64,000 bases of DNA, taken from the NCBI GenBank assembly GCA_900315245.1, contig OMYJ01000001.1:62001-126000 (forward strand), in the 5' to 3' direction. Below, in pieces: positions 47,645-55,341 of the stretch. Below the pieces are notes generated by a model. That model saw nothing but the letters and a program-made list of their open reading frames with translations, was not told the origin of the DNA and ran no database searches. Source of the DNA: an uncultured Bacteroidales bacterium (GTDB lineage Bacteria; Bacteroidota; Bacteroidia; Bacteroidales; WCHB1-69). Each line of letters opens with the position of its first letter. The first letter of the stretch is position 1. Made by a program: the position numbers and the translations under genes.

Positions 47645-48655
47645 ATGAAACGATTTTTCCGATACGCGAGACTGAAACTCCGACAATGGAGCAGTGATCT
47701 GGAACGTGTTCCAGGTTTCGGCAAGGTTGTGGCAAAATCGAAAACCATGACGCTTCCCGGTCTGATGAAAGTGCCGCTTTACGATGTGATGCGGTTCTTC
47801 GGGCAGTCGTTGAGCAAGGGTGTGGTTTTCCAGCGCGCCGCTGCCATCACCTACCGGGTTTTTGTCGCCGTGATCCCCATGATTATCGCTCTGTTCTCCG
47901 CCATCGCCTTTTTCGGGGAGGATTTCCAAAACACTATCATCTCCCTGTTGGAGTCCATCGTGCCCCCATACGTTTGGCCTGTTGTGGAGGGTATGATCAC
48001 GGATGTTGTGATGCGCCAAAACGGCACCCTGTCGTCTTTCATGCTCGTCATCGGTATCTATTTCACCATCGTCTGCATCAACGGCATTCTGGTGGCCATG
48101 ACCTCCTCCTACTACACTGAAGAAAAGCGCAACATTTTCAATCAGATTATACTCAGTGCCGGCCTGGTGTTTCTCACTTTTATCATCATCGTGGTGGTAG
48201 CGGCCTTTTTCATTTTAGCATCGCTGGCCGTCCGATACGTCCACACTAATTTCGTCAACAATCCGCTCATATACTCTTTTGTGGTTCATTTCCTCAAATG
48301 GGTGTTAGTGTATGCCGCCGTCTATTTTCTCATCAGTATTTTCTACTACCTGGCTCCGGTTAAACGCGGCGACTACAAATTCTTCTCCGCAGGATCTTCC
48401 ACCTGCACCATATTGTTGGTGGTGCTGCTTTGGTTTCTCAACATCTACTTCTCCAATTTCGACAGCTACAACCTGATATACGGCTCTTTGGGTGCCATTT
48501 TTGCCATTTTGCTGTGGATTAACTGGAGTGCCGCCATCTTTCTCATCTGCTACGACCTCAACGTCAGCATTGCAAAAGCGAAAAGCGAAAATAAAAAACT
48601 GAGCGATCAGCTGGAACAGAACACTTTGGAATTTCAAAACAAGAATAAAGAATAG
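47645..48655 (+). CDS. YihY/BrkB-family inner membrane protein (336 aa)
   Basis: The N-terminal ~50 residues are basic, then GVVFQRAAAITYRVFVAVIPMIIALFSAIAF begins a set of six membrane helices in the YihY/BrkB pattern, with LYGSLGAIFAILLWINWSAAIFL near the C-terminus. The family is widespread and its function is unknown; old labels as ribonuclease BN are wrong. It starts 102 bases after nadC, and a small membrane-anchored protein gene follows after 5 bases. Confidence 0.88.
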   Translation: MKRFFRYARLKLRQWSSDLERVPGFGKVVAKSKTMTLPGLMKVPLYDVMRFFGQSLSKGVVFQRAAAITYRVFVAVIPMIIALFSAIAFFGEDFQNTIISLLESIVPPYVWPVVEGMITDVVMRQNGTLSSFMLVIGIYFTIVCINGILVAMTSSYYTEEKRNIFNQIILSAGLVFLTFIIIVVVAAFFILASLAVRYVHTNFVNNPLIYSFVVHFLKWVLVYAAVYFLISIFYYLAPVKRGDYKFFSAGSSTCTILLVVLLWFLNIYFSNFDSYNLIYGSLGAIFAILLWINWSAAIFLICYDLNVSIAKAKSENKKLSDQLEQNTLEFQNKNKE

Positions 48656-48660
48656 AAATT

Positions 48661-49050
48661 ATGGACTTTGATTCAATATTATACATTATACTCATCGTGG
48701 GCAGCATTTTGTGGTCTGTCGTCAAAACGTTTAAAAAAGAGGAAGCGGAACGCCAGACAAAGAAGAACAGGGGTGGACGACCGATTATAGTTGAAGAGGT
48801 CAATGAACCGGACGAGGTGCAGCCGCAAAGGAGGGCAAGAGTTGCCCCGCAGCCCGGACAAAACAACGAATATTTCTCCTACGAGACGATGAGCGAACGC
48901 GATTTCGAGCAGACATTCGCACACAATGCAGAAGAGGCAAAGGAGCACACCGTCAAGGAAACCGAAAATCCACGGGTCGCCCTTTCAATGGATGAGGAAG
49001 AGGTGTACAAAGGGGTGATCTGGTCGGAGATCCTGAAACGGAAATATTGA
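48661..49050 (+). CDS. Small membrane-anchored hypothetical protein (129 aa)
   Basis: Not recognised. One N-terminal helix (about residues 6-24, ILYIILIVGSILWSVVKTF) is followed by a charged, proline- and glutamate-rich region without predicted structure and a short C-terminal motif (YKGVIWSEILKRKY). The gap to yihY is 5 bases, so the pair is probably one operon. It ends one base before a palindromic repeat. Confidence 0.65.
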   Translation: MDFDSILYIILIVGSILWSVVKTFKKEEAERQTKKNRGGRPIIVEEVNEPDEVQPQRRARVAPQPGQNNEYFSYETMSERDFEQTFAHNAEEAKEHTVKETENPRVALSMDEEEVYKGVIWSEILKRKY

Positions 49051-49084
49051 AATGTAAGGGCGAATAATTATTCGCCCCTACATT
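49051..49084. repeat. 34-bp palindrome (GTA-GGGCGAATAA type)
   Basis: Bases 49051-49084 are self-complementary except for one mismatched pair (49057/49078). The arms read AATGTAAGGGCGAATAA. It begins directly after the stop of the preceding gene. A second copy lies at 59256-59285 after ileS. Confidence 0.9.
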
Positions 49085-49101
49085 AACCACATCTTAAAAT
49101 A

Positions 49102-49134
49102 AAAACGGGAAATCCACAATGGATTTCCCGTTTT
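49102..49134. terminator. Bidirectional rho-independent terminator
   Basis: AAAACGGGAAATCC and GGATTTCCCGTTTT make a perfect 14-bp stem with a 5-base loop, flanked by A/T runs on both sides. It can end the TonB transcript (minus) and the yihY transcript (plus). Confidence 0.9.
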
Positions 49135-49156
49135 GTTTTCGCATTAACAATCAGAA

Positions 49157-49846
49157 CTATTGTCTGAACGTGACGGGCACCTGATAGTAGCAGCGAACGG
49201 GTTTGCCGTTCTTCTTGCCGGGGTTCCATTTCGGCATGGACATGACGCCACGGACGGCTTCTTTGTCGCAATCGGGGAACAACGGGACTTTGACCTTAGC
49301 GTTGCTCACTCGGCCGTCCTTCTCAACGACGAACTCTATGAGCACAGTGCCTGTGATACCCGTGTTACGAGCCACTTCGGGATATTGGATCTCGCGGGTC
49401 AGAAAAGCATTGAGCGCTTCGGGGCCGCCAGGAAACTCGGGCATTATCTCTGTCCATGTCTCCGGTGGTTCTTCTCCTGACGTTTCTTCCAACAATTCCA
49501 CTTTTGTGTCTTCAATGTCAGGGATGACATCATCTTGGGTAACTTCAACATCAAATGAGATATCCATATCCACGTGCACATTATTGTCCACAAGTTGCAG
49601 GATAACCTCTGTTTGAGGTTGTTGTTGTTGGGGAGGCGGTGGTGGGGTTTGATCGGTGGCGAGAACATCATCATCCATGACAGTGATGAAGTCGTCATCC
49701 TGCAGTTCAAACGCGGGCGCTCTGTCTTCGCTGGCAAAAAGTTCGAAACCTGCATAAATAAGACTAAGCACCACAACGAATCCGACTAACGCGAAAAGTC
49801 CGCGTTTGTTTTCCAGATTTCCCTTGTCTGATTTCTTTGTAACCAT
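49157..49846 (-). CDS. TonB-family energy transducer (229 aa), copy 1
   Basis: A single N-terminal membrane helix (about residues 19-34) is followed by an acidic periplasmic linker with a QTPPPPPQQQQPQ segment and a C-terminal TonB domain (about 140-229) with FPGGPEALNAFLTREIQYPEVARN, GTVLIEFVVEKDGRVSNAKV and a final PVTFRQ. TonB couples proton motive force to outer membrane transporters. It is a close tandem duplicate of the next gene; the C-terminal domains are nearly identical and the linkers diverge. No ExbB/ExbD genes adjoin. Confidence 0.9.
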   Translation of the reverse strand: MVTKKSDKGNLENKRGLFALVGFVVVLSLIYAGFELFASEDRAPAFELQDDDFITVMDDDVLATDQTPPPPPQQQQPQTEVILQLVDNNVHVDMDISFDVEVTQDDVIPDIEDTKVELLEETSGEEPPETWTEIMPEFPGGPEALNAFLTREIQYPEVARNTGITGTVLIEFVVEKDGRVSNAKVKVPLFPDCDKEAVRGVMSMPKWNPGKKNGKPVRCYYQVPVTFRQ

Positions 49847-49933
49847 TTTTGCGGGTTTTTACGTGAAACATTCTTGTTCGGCAAGTCTCCTTGCTTTATT
49901 AGAACAACGGAAATAGAAAACATTTTATTGCAC

Positions 49934-49963
49934 AAAAAAAGGAACCCGAATGGATTCCTTTTT
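49934..49963 (-). terminator. Terminator of the upstream TonB gene
   Basis: AAAAGGAA and TTCCTTTT pair, with an inner CC-GAAT-GG, and on the minus strand the hairpin precedes the gap to TonB copy 1. It lies about 80 bases after the stop of copy 2, so each copy seems to have its own terminator. Confidence 0.7.
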
Positions 49964-50042
49964 ATATCGTAATATTTGGTTAAAGAATCAGGAACTGGCA
50001 ACGTTCAACATGAAACTTGAATCCAGAAACCTGAAATCAGAG

Positions 50043-50732
50043 TTATTGTCTGAACGTGACGGGCACCTGATAGAAACAGCGGACGGGCTTGCCCATGTTC
50101 TTACCGGGTTTCCATTTCGGCATGGCCATGACACCGCGGACAGCTTCCTTGTCGCATTCGGGGAACAACGGAACTTTAACCTTGGCGTTACTGACACGTC
50201 CGTCTTTCTCGACGACGAACTCAATCAGCACGGTGCCGGTAATACCATTGTTACGGGCAACTTCCGGATATTGGATTTCGCGGGTCAGGAAAGCGTTGAG
50301 GGCTTCAGGACCACCGGGGAATTCTGGCATCTCTTCCGTGAACATCATCGGAGGTTCTTCCTCAGCGACATCCTCGACCACATCAATCTGCTCATCGGAA
50401 AAATCCACGATAGCTTCTTCCTCATTGAATTCCACGTCAAAGGAAAGATCAGTGTTGACTTTGATATTATCCTCGACAATATTAAGCACCACCTCTTGTT
50501 GTTGCTGTTGCGGCTCTGGTGGCGGGGGAGGAGTCTGGTCGGTGGCAATCACATCATCATCCACCACCGTGATGAACTCATCATCCTGCAACTCAAATGC
50601 AGGTGCCTTGTCTTCGTTGGCGAAAAGCTCGAATCCAGCGTAGATAAGACCTAAAACCACGGCAAATCCGACAAGAAGGAACAAGCCGCGCTTGTTTTCC
50701 AAATTTCCTTTGTCTGTTTTCTTTGCAATCAT
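50043..50732 (-). CDS. TonB-family energy transducer (229 aa), copy 2
   Basis: The plan equals copy 1: N-terminal membrane helix (LFLLVGFAVVLGLIYAGFEL), acidic linker with QTPPPPPEPQQQQQ, and a C-terminal TonB domain ending PVTFRQ. The start MIAKKTDKGNLENKRGLF matches copy 1 at most positions. Its promoter is at 50776; the leader bases before the ATG (ACGTAAAAA) also resemble those of copy 1. Confidence 0.9.
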   Translation of the reverse strand: MIAKKTDKGNLENKRGLFLLVGFAVVLGLIYAGFELFANEDKAPAFELQDDEFITVVDDDVIATDQTPPPPPEPQQQQQEVVLNIVEDNIKVNTDLSFDVEFNEEEAIVDFSDEQIDVVEDVAEEEPPMMFTEEMPEFPGGPEALNAFLTREIQYPEVARNNGITGTVLIEFVVEKDGRVSNAKVKVPLFPECDKEAVRGVMAMPKWKPGKNMGKPVRCFYQVPVTFRQ

Positions 50733-50775
50733 ATTGATTTATTTTTTACGTTAAAATACAATTTTAATCGGTCTG

Positions 50776-50783
50776 CAAAAATA
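50776..50783 (-). promoter_or_regulatory. -7 box of TonB copy 2
   Basis: TATTTTTG on the minus strand ends 43 bases before the ATG. Confidence 0.7.
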
Positions 50784-50852
50784 CTCTTTTTTTCAATACA
50801 AAACGATGGTTTTTGAAAATTATTTTGTGGCAGTTTTTTTATGACCATCGGC

Positions 50853-50874
50853 GGACGTATGCGATACGTCCCTA
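50853..50874. repeat. Palindromic repeat (GGACGTAT arms) next to the GH92 stop
   Basis: GGACGTAT and ATACGTCC pair around a 3-base loop (50853-50871). On the minus strand the GH92 stop TAG (50874-50872) is the repeat's outer GTAG, so this gene also ends within a palindrome of the GTAG-purine-G-purine-CG family. Confidence 0.85.
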
Positions 50875-53214
50875 CGGTTCTAATGAATATGGTTTTTCCG
50901 TGAACCATTTCTTGTTCGGCTTGCTGCCCATCGTGAAGACCAGCTCGCCGCCGGCCATGATCTGCTCGTAGGTGATGTAGGCGCAGTGCAGCGGTTTGCC
51001 GTTGAGCGTCACCGACTGGATGTAGCAGTTCTGGTCGCTGACGTTGGGCGCCTTGATGGTCAGGGTGTTGCCGTTTTGCAGATGGAGGACGTTCTCGGGC
51101 AGGTAGGGCGCGCCGAAGACGTACTGGCCGCTGGCGGGACAGACGGGATAGAAGCCCATCGCGCTGAAGATGTACCATGCCGACATCTGTCCGCAGTCGT
51201 CGTTGCCGCACAGCCCGTCGAGGTGGTTGCGGTACATCTTGTTCATCACCTCGCGCACGCGCAGCTGCGTCTTCCACGGCTGGGAAGTCCACATGTAGAG
51301 GTACGGGATGTGGTGGCTGGGCTCGTTGCCGTGCACATAGCCGCCCAACATCCCTTCGCGGGTAACATCCTCGGTCTCAGCAAAGAACTTGTCGGGCACG
51401 TACATTGTGAAGAGCTCGTCTAAACGGTTCACGAAGACCTTGTCGCCGCCCATGATCTTGATCAAGCCGTTGACATCGTGCGGCACGTAGAACGAGTAGT
51501 TCCAACTATTGCCCTCGATAAAGCCCTCGTTGGAGGTGGAGAGCAGGTCGGCGGGCGTCTTCCACGAGCCGTCCTCGTAGCGTGCCTGCGCAAAGCCTGT
51601 CTCGGGGTTGAAAACGTTCTTGAAGTTCAGCGCGCGCTGCCGGTATATTTCTTTGTCTTCGGAATCAACTCTGATTTTACTGTCAAGCAATCGATAAATC
51701 ACCCAGTCTTCGTAGGCGTTCTCCAATGTAATAGAGGTTCCAACGGCCGACTTATCATACGGGACATAACCCAATTTCTTGTACAGGTCTGTGTGGTCAT
51801 AATAATCCAGATTTGCACTATACAAAATATGAGGGAAAACCGCATAATCTAAATTCGAATGCACCTTGTCATTGTATAGAAAAGCATCCGCTACCGCTGA
51901 AACGCCGTGATATCCGATCATACACCAATTCTCATTACCTGCATGGCTCCACACCGGCAATATGCCGTGTACGCTTTGATGGGCGTGACTCACCATGGAC
52001 TCTATCATATCAGCCGCACTTACAGGGTCAATGATGTTCAGCAACGGATGTTCGGCGCGGTAAGTATCCCACAGAGAGAAAATTGTATAGTTGGTATGAC
52101 CTTCTTCATTCTGATGGATATTATGATCCACCCCGCGATATTTCCCATCTACATCTTGATAAACAGAGGGATTGATCATGGTATGATAAAGCGAGGTGTA
52201 GAACATAGCGAGTTGGTCGGGTGTGCCTTTTGCTTCATAAATACCCAGTTTGTTGTTCCAAGCTTGTTTGGCTTTTTGATGGAAAATGTCAAAAAACGGT
52301 TTGGTGACCCCAACACTCTCTTTCGCCCAGTTGAGTTCTGCACCATCCGTACCTACAGCGGAAAGGGACACCGAAACCTCTAACACGGGATTATCATCCA
52401 TGCGCTCAAACTCTATCCACGCCACTACCTTGCGGCCCGCCATCTCGGGAAAGTCGTGGTTCAGGTCGAAGCGGCGCCAGAAGCCGTTATAGTCCTGTTT
52501 CCCGAAATCCTGATAGCCGTAGTGCGCCACGGGCTTGCTGAAGTGGATGGCGAAATAGACGTAGTTCTCTCGAGCCCAGCCGTTGGTGATGCGGTAGCCC
52601 GTCAGTGTCCAAGGGTCTTCCATCCGCAGGGAGGCCCACAGCACCTTGCCGTCGTAGTTGTAAAGACAGTGGTTGAGATCGACAATGAGCTTCTGGGTTT
52701 CGCCTTGGGGGTACGTGTATTTGTGGATGCCGCAGTGCGGGGTGGCGGTGAGCTGCACGAGGATGTCGTCGTCGCTGAGGCGCACCTCATAGTAGCCGGG
52801 CGAGGCCTTCTCGGTGGTGTGGCTGAAGCGCGAGCGGTAGCCGCCGTCGGGGTTGTCGGCAGTGCCGGGATTGAGCTGCACCTCGCCGGTGAAGGGCATC
52901 AGCAGGATGTCGCCCATATCGGAGTGGCCGGTGCCGCTGAAGTGGGTGTGACTGAAGCCCACGATGGTCTTGTCGCGGTACTGGTAGCCGGCGCAGTAGT
53001 CATAGACGCCCGGCTGGTAGCGGCCGTTGATGTTGTGGGGAATGGTGTCCGTGTCGGGACTCACCTGCACGCCCCCGAAGGGGTAGCACGCGCCGGGGAA
53101 GGTGTGCCCCATGCCGTTGGTCCCGATCATCGGGTTAACATACTGGGTATAATCGCGTTGCGCAGTTGCGGTCATCATGGCGAGGAGGATTATGGGGGTG
53201 ATTATCTTTCGCAT
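50872..53214 (-). CDS. GH92 family alpha-mannosidase, secreted (780 aa)
   Basis: GH92 enzymes are calcium-dependent exo-alpha-mannosidases used by Bacteroidales to degrade N-glycans and yeast mannan. A signal peptide (MRKIITPIILLAMMTATAQ) is followed by the N-terminal beta-sandwich with VNPMIGTNGMGHTFPGA and GFSHTHFSGTG, and the (alpha/alpha)6 domain with FSLWDTYRAEHPL, GYVHGNEPSHHIPYL and GNDDCGQMSAWYIFSAMGFYPV. No T9SS sorting domain is present. The frame is open 8 codons upstream, but these overlap the -7 box. No SusC/SusD pair adjoins, so it is not in a visible polysaccharide-utilisation locus. Confidence 0.93.
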   Translation of the reverse strand: MRKIITPIILLAMMTATAQRDYTQYVNPMIGTNGMGHTFPGACYPFGGVQVSPDTDTIPHNINGRYQPGVYDYCAGYQYRDKTIVGFSHTHFSGTGHSDMGDILLMPFTGEVQLNPGTADNPDGGYRSRFSHTTEKASPGYYEVRLSDDDILVQLTATPHCGIHKYTYPQGETQKLIVDLNHCLYNYDGKVLWASLRMEDPWTLTGYRITNGWARENYVYFAIHFSKPVAHYGYQDFGKQDYNGFWRRFDLNHDFPEMAGRKVVAWIEFERMDDNPVLEVSVSLSAVGTDGAELNWAKESVGVTKPFFDIFHQKAKQAWNNKLGIYEAKGTPDQLAMFYTSLYHTMINPSVYQDVDGKYRGVDHNIHQNEEGHTNYTIFSLWDTYRAEHPLLNIIDPVSAADMIESMVSHAHQSVHGILPVWSHAGNENWCMIGYHGVSAVADAFLYNDKVHSNLDYAVFPHILYSANLDYYDHTDLYKKLGYVPYDKSAVGTSITLENAYEDWVIYRLLDSKIRVDSEDKEIYRQRALNFKNVFNPETGFAQARYEDGSWKTPADLLSTSNEGFIEGNSWNYSFYVPHDVNGLIKIMGGDKVFVNRLDELFTMYVPDKFFAETEDVTREGMLGGYVHGNEPSHHIPYLYMWTSQPWKTQLRVREVMNKMYRNHLDGLCGNDDCGQMSAWYIFSAMGFYPVCPASGQYVFGAPYLPENVLHLQNGNTLTIKAPNVSDQNCYIQSVTLNGKPLHCAYITYEQIMAGGELVFTMGSKPNKKWFTEKPYSLEP

Positions 53215-53235
53215 ATTTGAGTGATTTTGAGGCGG

Positions 53236-53243
53236 CAAAGGTA
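53236..53243 (-). promoter_or_regulatory. -7 box of the GH92 gene
   Basis: TACCTTTG on the minus strand ends 21 bases before the ATG at 53214. Confidence 0.65.
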
Positions 53244-53250
53244 CGAATTT

Positions 53251-53289
53251 TAGTGATTAGTGAGCAGTGAACAGTGATTAGTGATCAGG
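53251..53289. repeat. AGTGATTAGTGAGCAGTGA word tract
   Basis: Degenerate AGTGATTAGTGA words, reverse complement in content to the CACTAATCAC tracts at 44436 and 55797, lie just upstream of the GH92 promoter. Confidence 0.8.
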
Positions 53290-53373
53290 CAATAGGGTTA
53301 AGGGAATAAACAACTGAGGATTCGAAAGCTCAGTTCATGTAGTTTTCGGAAAGTTTGTTGTTGAACGGAGGGG

Positions 53374-53503
53374 ATTCCGCCAGTTCCTGTCGTCACTGGC
53401 GGAATGGTGCGTCGCGCATGGGGTCAAAAGGGGAAAAAGAAGGGCGGCGTAGGTGCGTTTTTGGAATACGGTACTTTTTCTTCCGCCGCCCTTCTTTTTC
53501 CCC
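53374..53503. repeat. Pair of strong inverted repeats in a gene-free 400-base region
   Basis: 53374-53405 forms an 11-bp perfect stem (ATTCCGCCAGT/ACTGGCGGAAT) with a 10-base loop. 53430-53503 has perfect 20-bp arms (53430-53449 and 53484-53503, starting GGGGAAAAAGAAGGG) around a 34-base loop. Further ATTCCGCC and GCGGAAT words occur at 53526 and 53552. No gene is visible between 53290 and 53650. The arrangement suggests the ends of a small non-autonomous mobile element or a cruciform-forming site. Confidence 0.8.
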
Positions 53504-53650
53504 CTCTTTCGTCTGGCAGTGCGAACATTCCGCCGCAAACGCAGTGAGCGAGCGGAATCTCCTACGAAAAGTCACGAAAACACACCAACTGCTGCTACAA
53601 GAAAGAGTATGCGAAACTTGAAGAACTTATTTCCAATATGATTCTTTTTG

Positions 53651-53658
53651 TACTTTTG
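53651..53658 (+). promoter_or_regulatory. -7 box upstream of the ATPase remnant
   Basis: TACTTTTG lies 63 bases before the ATG at 53722; it is the best promoter for the truncated ATPase gene. Confidence 0.5.
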
Positions 53659-53721
53659 CGTTTCAGTTTTTCCGTTACGGAAATTATGTAATGAATATTG
53701 AACTTTTATAGTCTGAATATT

Positions 53722-53907
53722 ATGAAGAAAAAGATTGTAAATCCCTTTATATGCCAAGGTTACAAAAGTCCGGAATACTTCTGCGACCGTATTGAAGAGA
53801 CCGTAATCATGACTTCAACGCTTTATAATGGACGCAATATTACGCTGATTTCTCCCCGAAGATTAGGCAAAACCGTGCTGATTTGGAACACTTTTCACGC
53901 GCTGTAG
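53722..53907 (+). pseudogene. Truncated P-loop ATPase (N-terminal fragment only)
   Basis: The 61 residues NPFICQGYKSPEYFCDRIEE, then NGRNITLISPRRLGKTVLI, match the start of the archaeal-ATPase-like AAA proteins common in Bacteroidetes, including the Walker A region (SPRRLGKT). A stop follows 8 residues later and no continuation was found downstream in any frame before the next gene, so most of the ~370-residue protein is missing. It lies beside the strong inverted repeats, which may mark the deletion or insertion responsible. Confidence 0.75.
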
Positions 53908-54019
53908 CAAGGAGGGGGTGGCCGTGTGTTTATGATCGTTTCATGAACCAATGGCTGCAGCGAATCTGAAAACAATGACTATATCACGTCTAAGGGATTT
54001 CAATGGCTTGCTTAATGTT

Positions 54020-54481
54020 ATGAAAACGGTCAGATTTTTGCTTTGCACGATGGTGCAGTGGACGTGGGGGATTGTCCAGAATGCCATTGGTCTGCTTCTG
54101 TTCCTGGTGTTTCTTCCGAACCGGCATTTCGTCTTCCGGTCGAGCGTGGTGACCTGTTGGAAAATCCCTTACAGCGCCGGATGCGGGATGTTCATCTTCC
54201 TGAACGACACGGACTTGAGCGAAAGCGGCAAAGGGGCGATTTCGAAGATGGACTACGACTTGCTGGTGCACGAATATGGGCATTGTCTACAGTCCATCCT
54301 GTTGGGACCGCTGTTTTTACCGGTCATCGCCATTCCTTCCATCATTTGGGCCGCCCTACCCTGTTTTGAACGGTTCCGAAAGAGGAAAGGGATGTCGTAC
54401 TACGAGCTGTACTGCGAGAAGTGGGCGAACCGGTTCGGCGACCGGGTGTGCGGGAACCGGCGGGTGTTTTGCCGTAAGTGA
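54020..54481 (+). CDS. Small membrane protein with HExxH-type zinc protease motif (153 aa)
   Basis: I know similar unnamed proteins from Bacteroidetes and Firmicutes: an N-terminal W-TWGI-Q start with a hydrophobic helix, then GMFIFLNDTD, the motif DYDLLVHEYGHCLQSILLGPLFLPV (HEYGH at residues 84-88) and a C-terminal YYELYCEKWANRFG. The HEYGH suggests a zinc-dependent hydrolase; the downstream glutamate in CEKWAN could be the third ligand. The frame is open 23 codons upstream, but the ATG at 54020 gives the family-like start. Codons upstream may overlap debris of the ATPase remnant. Substrate and role are unknown. Confidence 0.65.
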   Translation: MKTVRFLLCTMVQWTWGIVQNAIGLLLFLVFLPNRHFVFRSSVVTCWKIPYSAGCGMFIFLNDTDLSESGKGAISKMDYDLLVHEYGHCLQSILLGPLFLPVIAIPSIIWAALPCFERFRKRKGMSYYELYCEKWANRFGDRVCGNRRVFCRK

Positions 54482-54534
54482 AATCTCCGCGTGCGCAAGG
54501 TATGTGCCGGGGGCGAGGTTAGGGTGAAAACGGA

Positions 54535-54769
54535 AATTGCACCCTCACGAACAAAATCTTCCAAAATTCCAGGCGATCAATCCGATGCACCGCTAGGTGT
54601 TGTTTTGTGCATTTTCTGCAATTTGCCATTTTCTTTCCGGGAACAGCCACTTTTCAATCGTAAAATGTCACTTTTATTATTTTGATATTTAGCAAGTTAA
54701 ATATCATTGGCTCTTGATTTGTTTGCTTTTATTTTGTAAATTTGCGGGTCACAACTTAAAAATTTAGAG
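54535..54769 (+). promoter_or_regulatory. Conserved leader L1 with three 21-base-phased repeats
   Basis: The anchor AAAATCTTCC begins at 54553. Three similar sites follow at 54625 (GCCATTTTCT), 54646 (GCCACTTTTC) and 54667 (GTCACTTTTA), exactly 21 bases apart. Then come TTTGATATTTAGCAAGTTA and a -7 box TAAATTTG at 54737-54744; the ATG is at 54770, 217 bases after the anchor. Leaders with matching sequence and spacing precede the ORF6N gene (minus, 61638-61406) and the DUF1016 gene (63389-63618). Confidence 0.85.
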
Positions 54770-55030
54770 ATGAAAAAGAACGAAGCTGAACTTGTTGATA
54801 ATATCCATGCAGACGGACACCCGCCAGATAAACTAAAAACGCAAAATATGAAGAAACAAAAAAGTCATTCTCCTGAACTGATAAGCAGACCTTTAGTCAC
54901 TAGAGCTTCTCAGGAAAATGACGCTGCAAAGATACAAAATAAAATTATAACTACAAAACAAAATTTAAAGCCCGAATCGTTGCAAAAAAATGCAATTTTT
55001 TATGTTTTCGGGGGGGGGGTAAGTAATTGA
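54770..55030 (+). pseudogene. Probable remnant of a DUF1016-type gene behind leader L1
   Basis: The 86-residue frame begins MKKNEAELVDNIHADGH. Its first bases resemble the start of the DUF1016 gene at 63619, which has SSHDIHLDGDYAEW at the corresponding place (GATATCCA...GACGG is shared in DNA). After that the frame becomes lysine/asparagine-rich with no domain and ends just after a run of ten G (55010-55019). I read it as the 5' end of a decayed gene that kept its leader and promoter. A genuine small protein is possible but less likely. Confidence 0.5.
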
Positions 55031-55077
55031 TTTATATACAGTTATAATGGGCAATTCACTTGAAAGAGGAGCTTGCG

Positions 55078-55094
55078 GCGTGCGTTCCGCACGC
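55078..55094. repeat. TTC-triloop hairpin
   Basis: GCGTGCG-TTC-CGCACGC is a perfect 7-bp stem with a TTC loop, the same design as hairpins at 30454 and (as GAA) at 41512 and 41529. Confidence 0.8.
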
Positions 55095-55148
55095 GGGGGA
55101 CTGGAGTTAAAAAAATTATCGAATAATGTATGGATATTAAAAAAAATG

Positions 55149-55156
55149 TATTTTTG
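55149..55156 (+). promoter_or_regulatory. -7 box of the small-ORF/DUF6169-like pair
   Basis: TATTTTTG ends 23 bases before the ATG of the 53-residue ORF. Confidence 0.7.
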
Positions 55157-55179
55157 CAGACGATAAAAATGAACGAACT

Positions 55180-55341
55180 ATGAAGAAGAAAATTAAAACT
55201 AAAGAGGAGGCAAGGGCCTTTTTCCAAAAAATCATCGATGACAAAAACGCGATGATTGACTGCATTGAAAACGGAGGAGACATGAAAGCATTAATCAAAA
55301 ACCGTGGAATTGAAATCGTTAAGCCATTATCCGTACAGTAA
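55180..55341 (+). CDS. Small charged protein (53 aa) overlapping the next gene
   Basis: The frame MKKKIKTKEEARAFFQKIID... ends IEIVKPLSVQ. It is preceded by a good -7 box, has a plausible helical N-terminus and overlaps the next gene by 38 bases. Small proteins with a KTKEEARAFF start occur beside similar genes in other Bacteroidales as I recall; I cannot verify this here. The two-gene overlapped layout resembles a toxin-antitoxin or regulator/effector pair, but no toxin motif was seen. Confidence 0.6.
   Translation: MKKKIKTKEEARAFFQKIIDDKNAMIDCIENGGDMKALIKNRGIEIVKPLSVQ

Noticed and set aside
52456..53220. A 254-codon + strand frame opposite the GH92 gene
   Set aside because: It is an antisense shadow rich in valine and alanine, without a family match.
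54491..54685. A 64-codon frame over leader L1
   Set aside because: It coincides with the 21-base repeats of the leader and has no conserved counterpart at L3; treated as non-coding.
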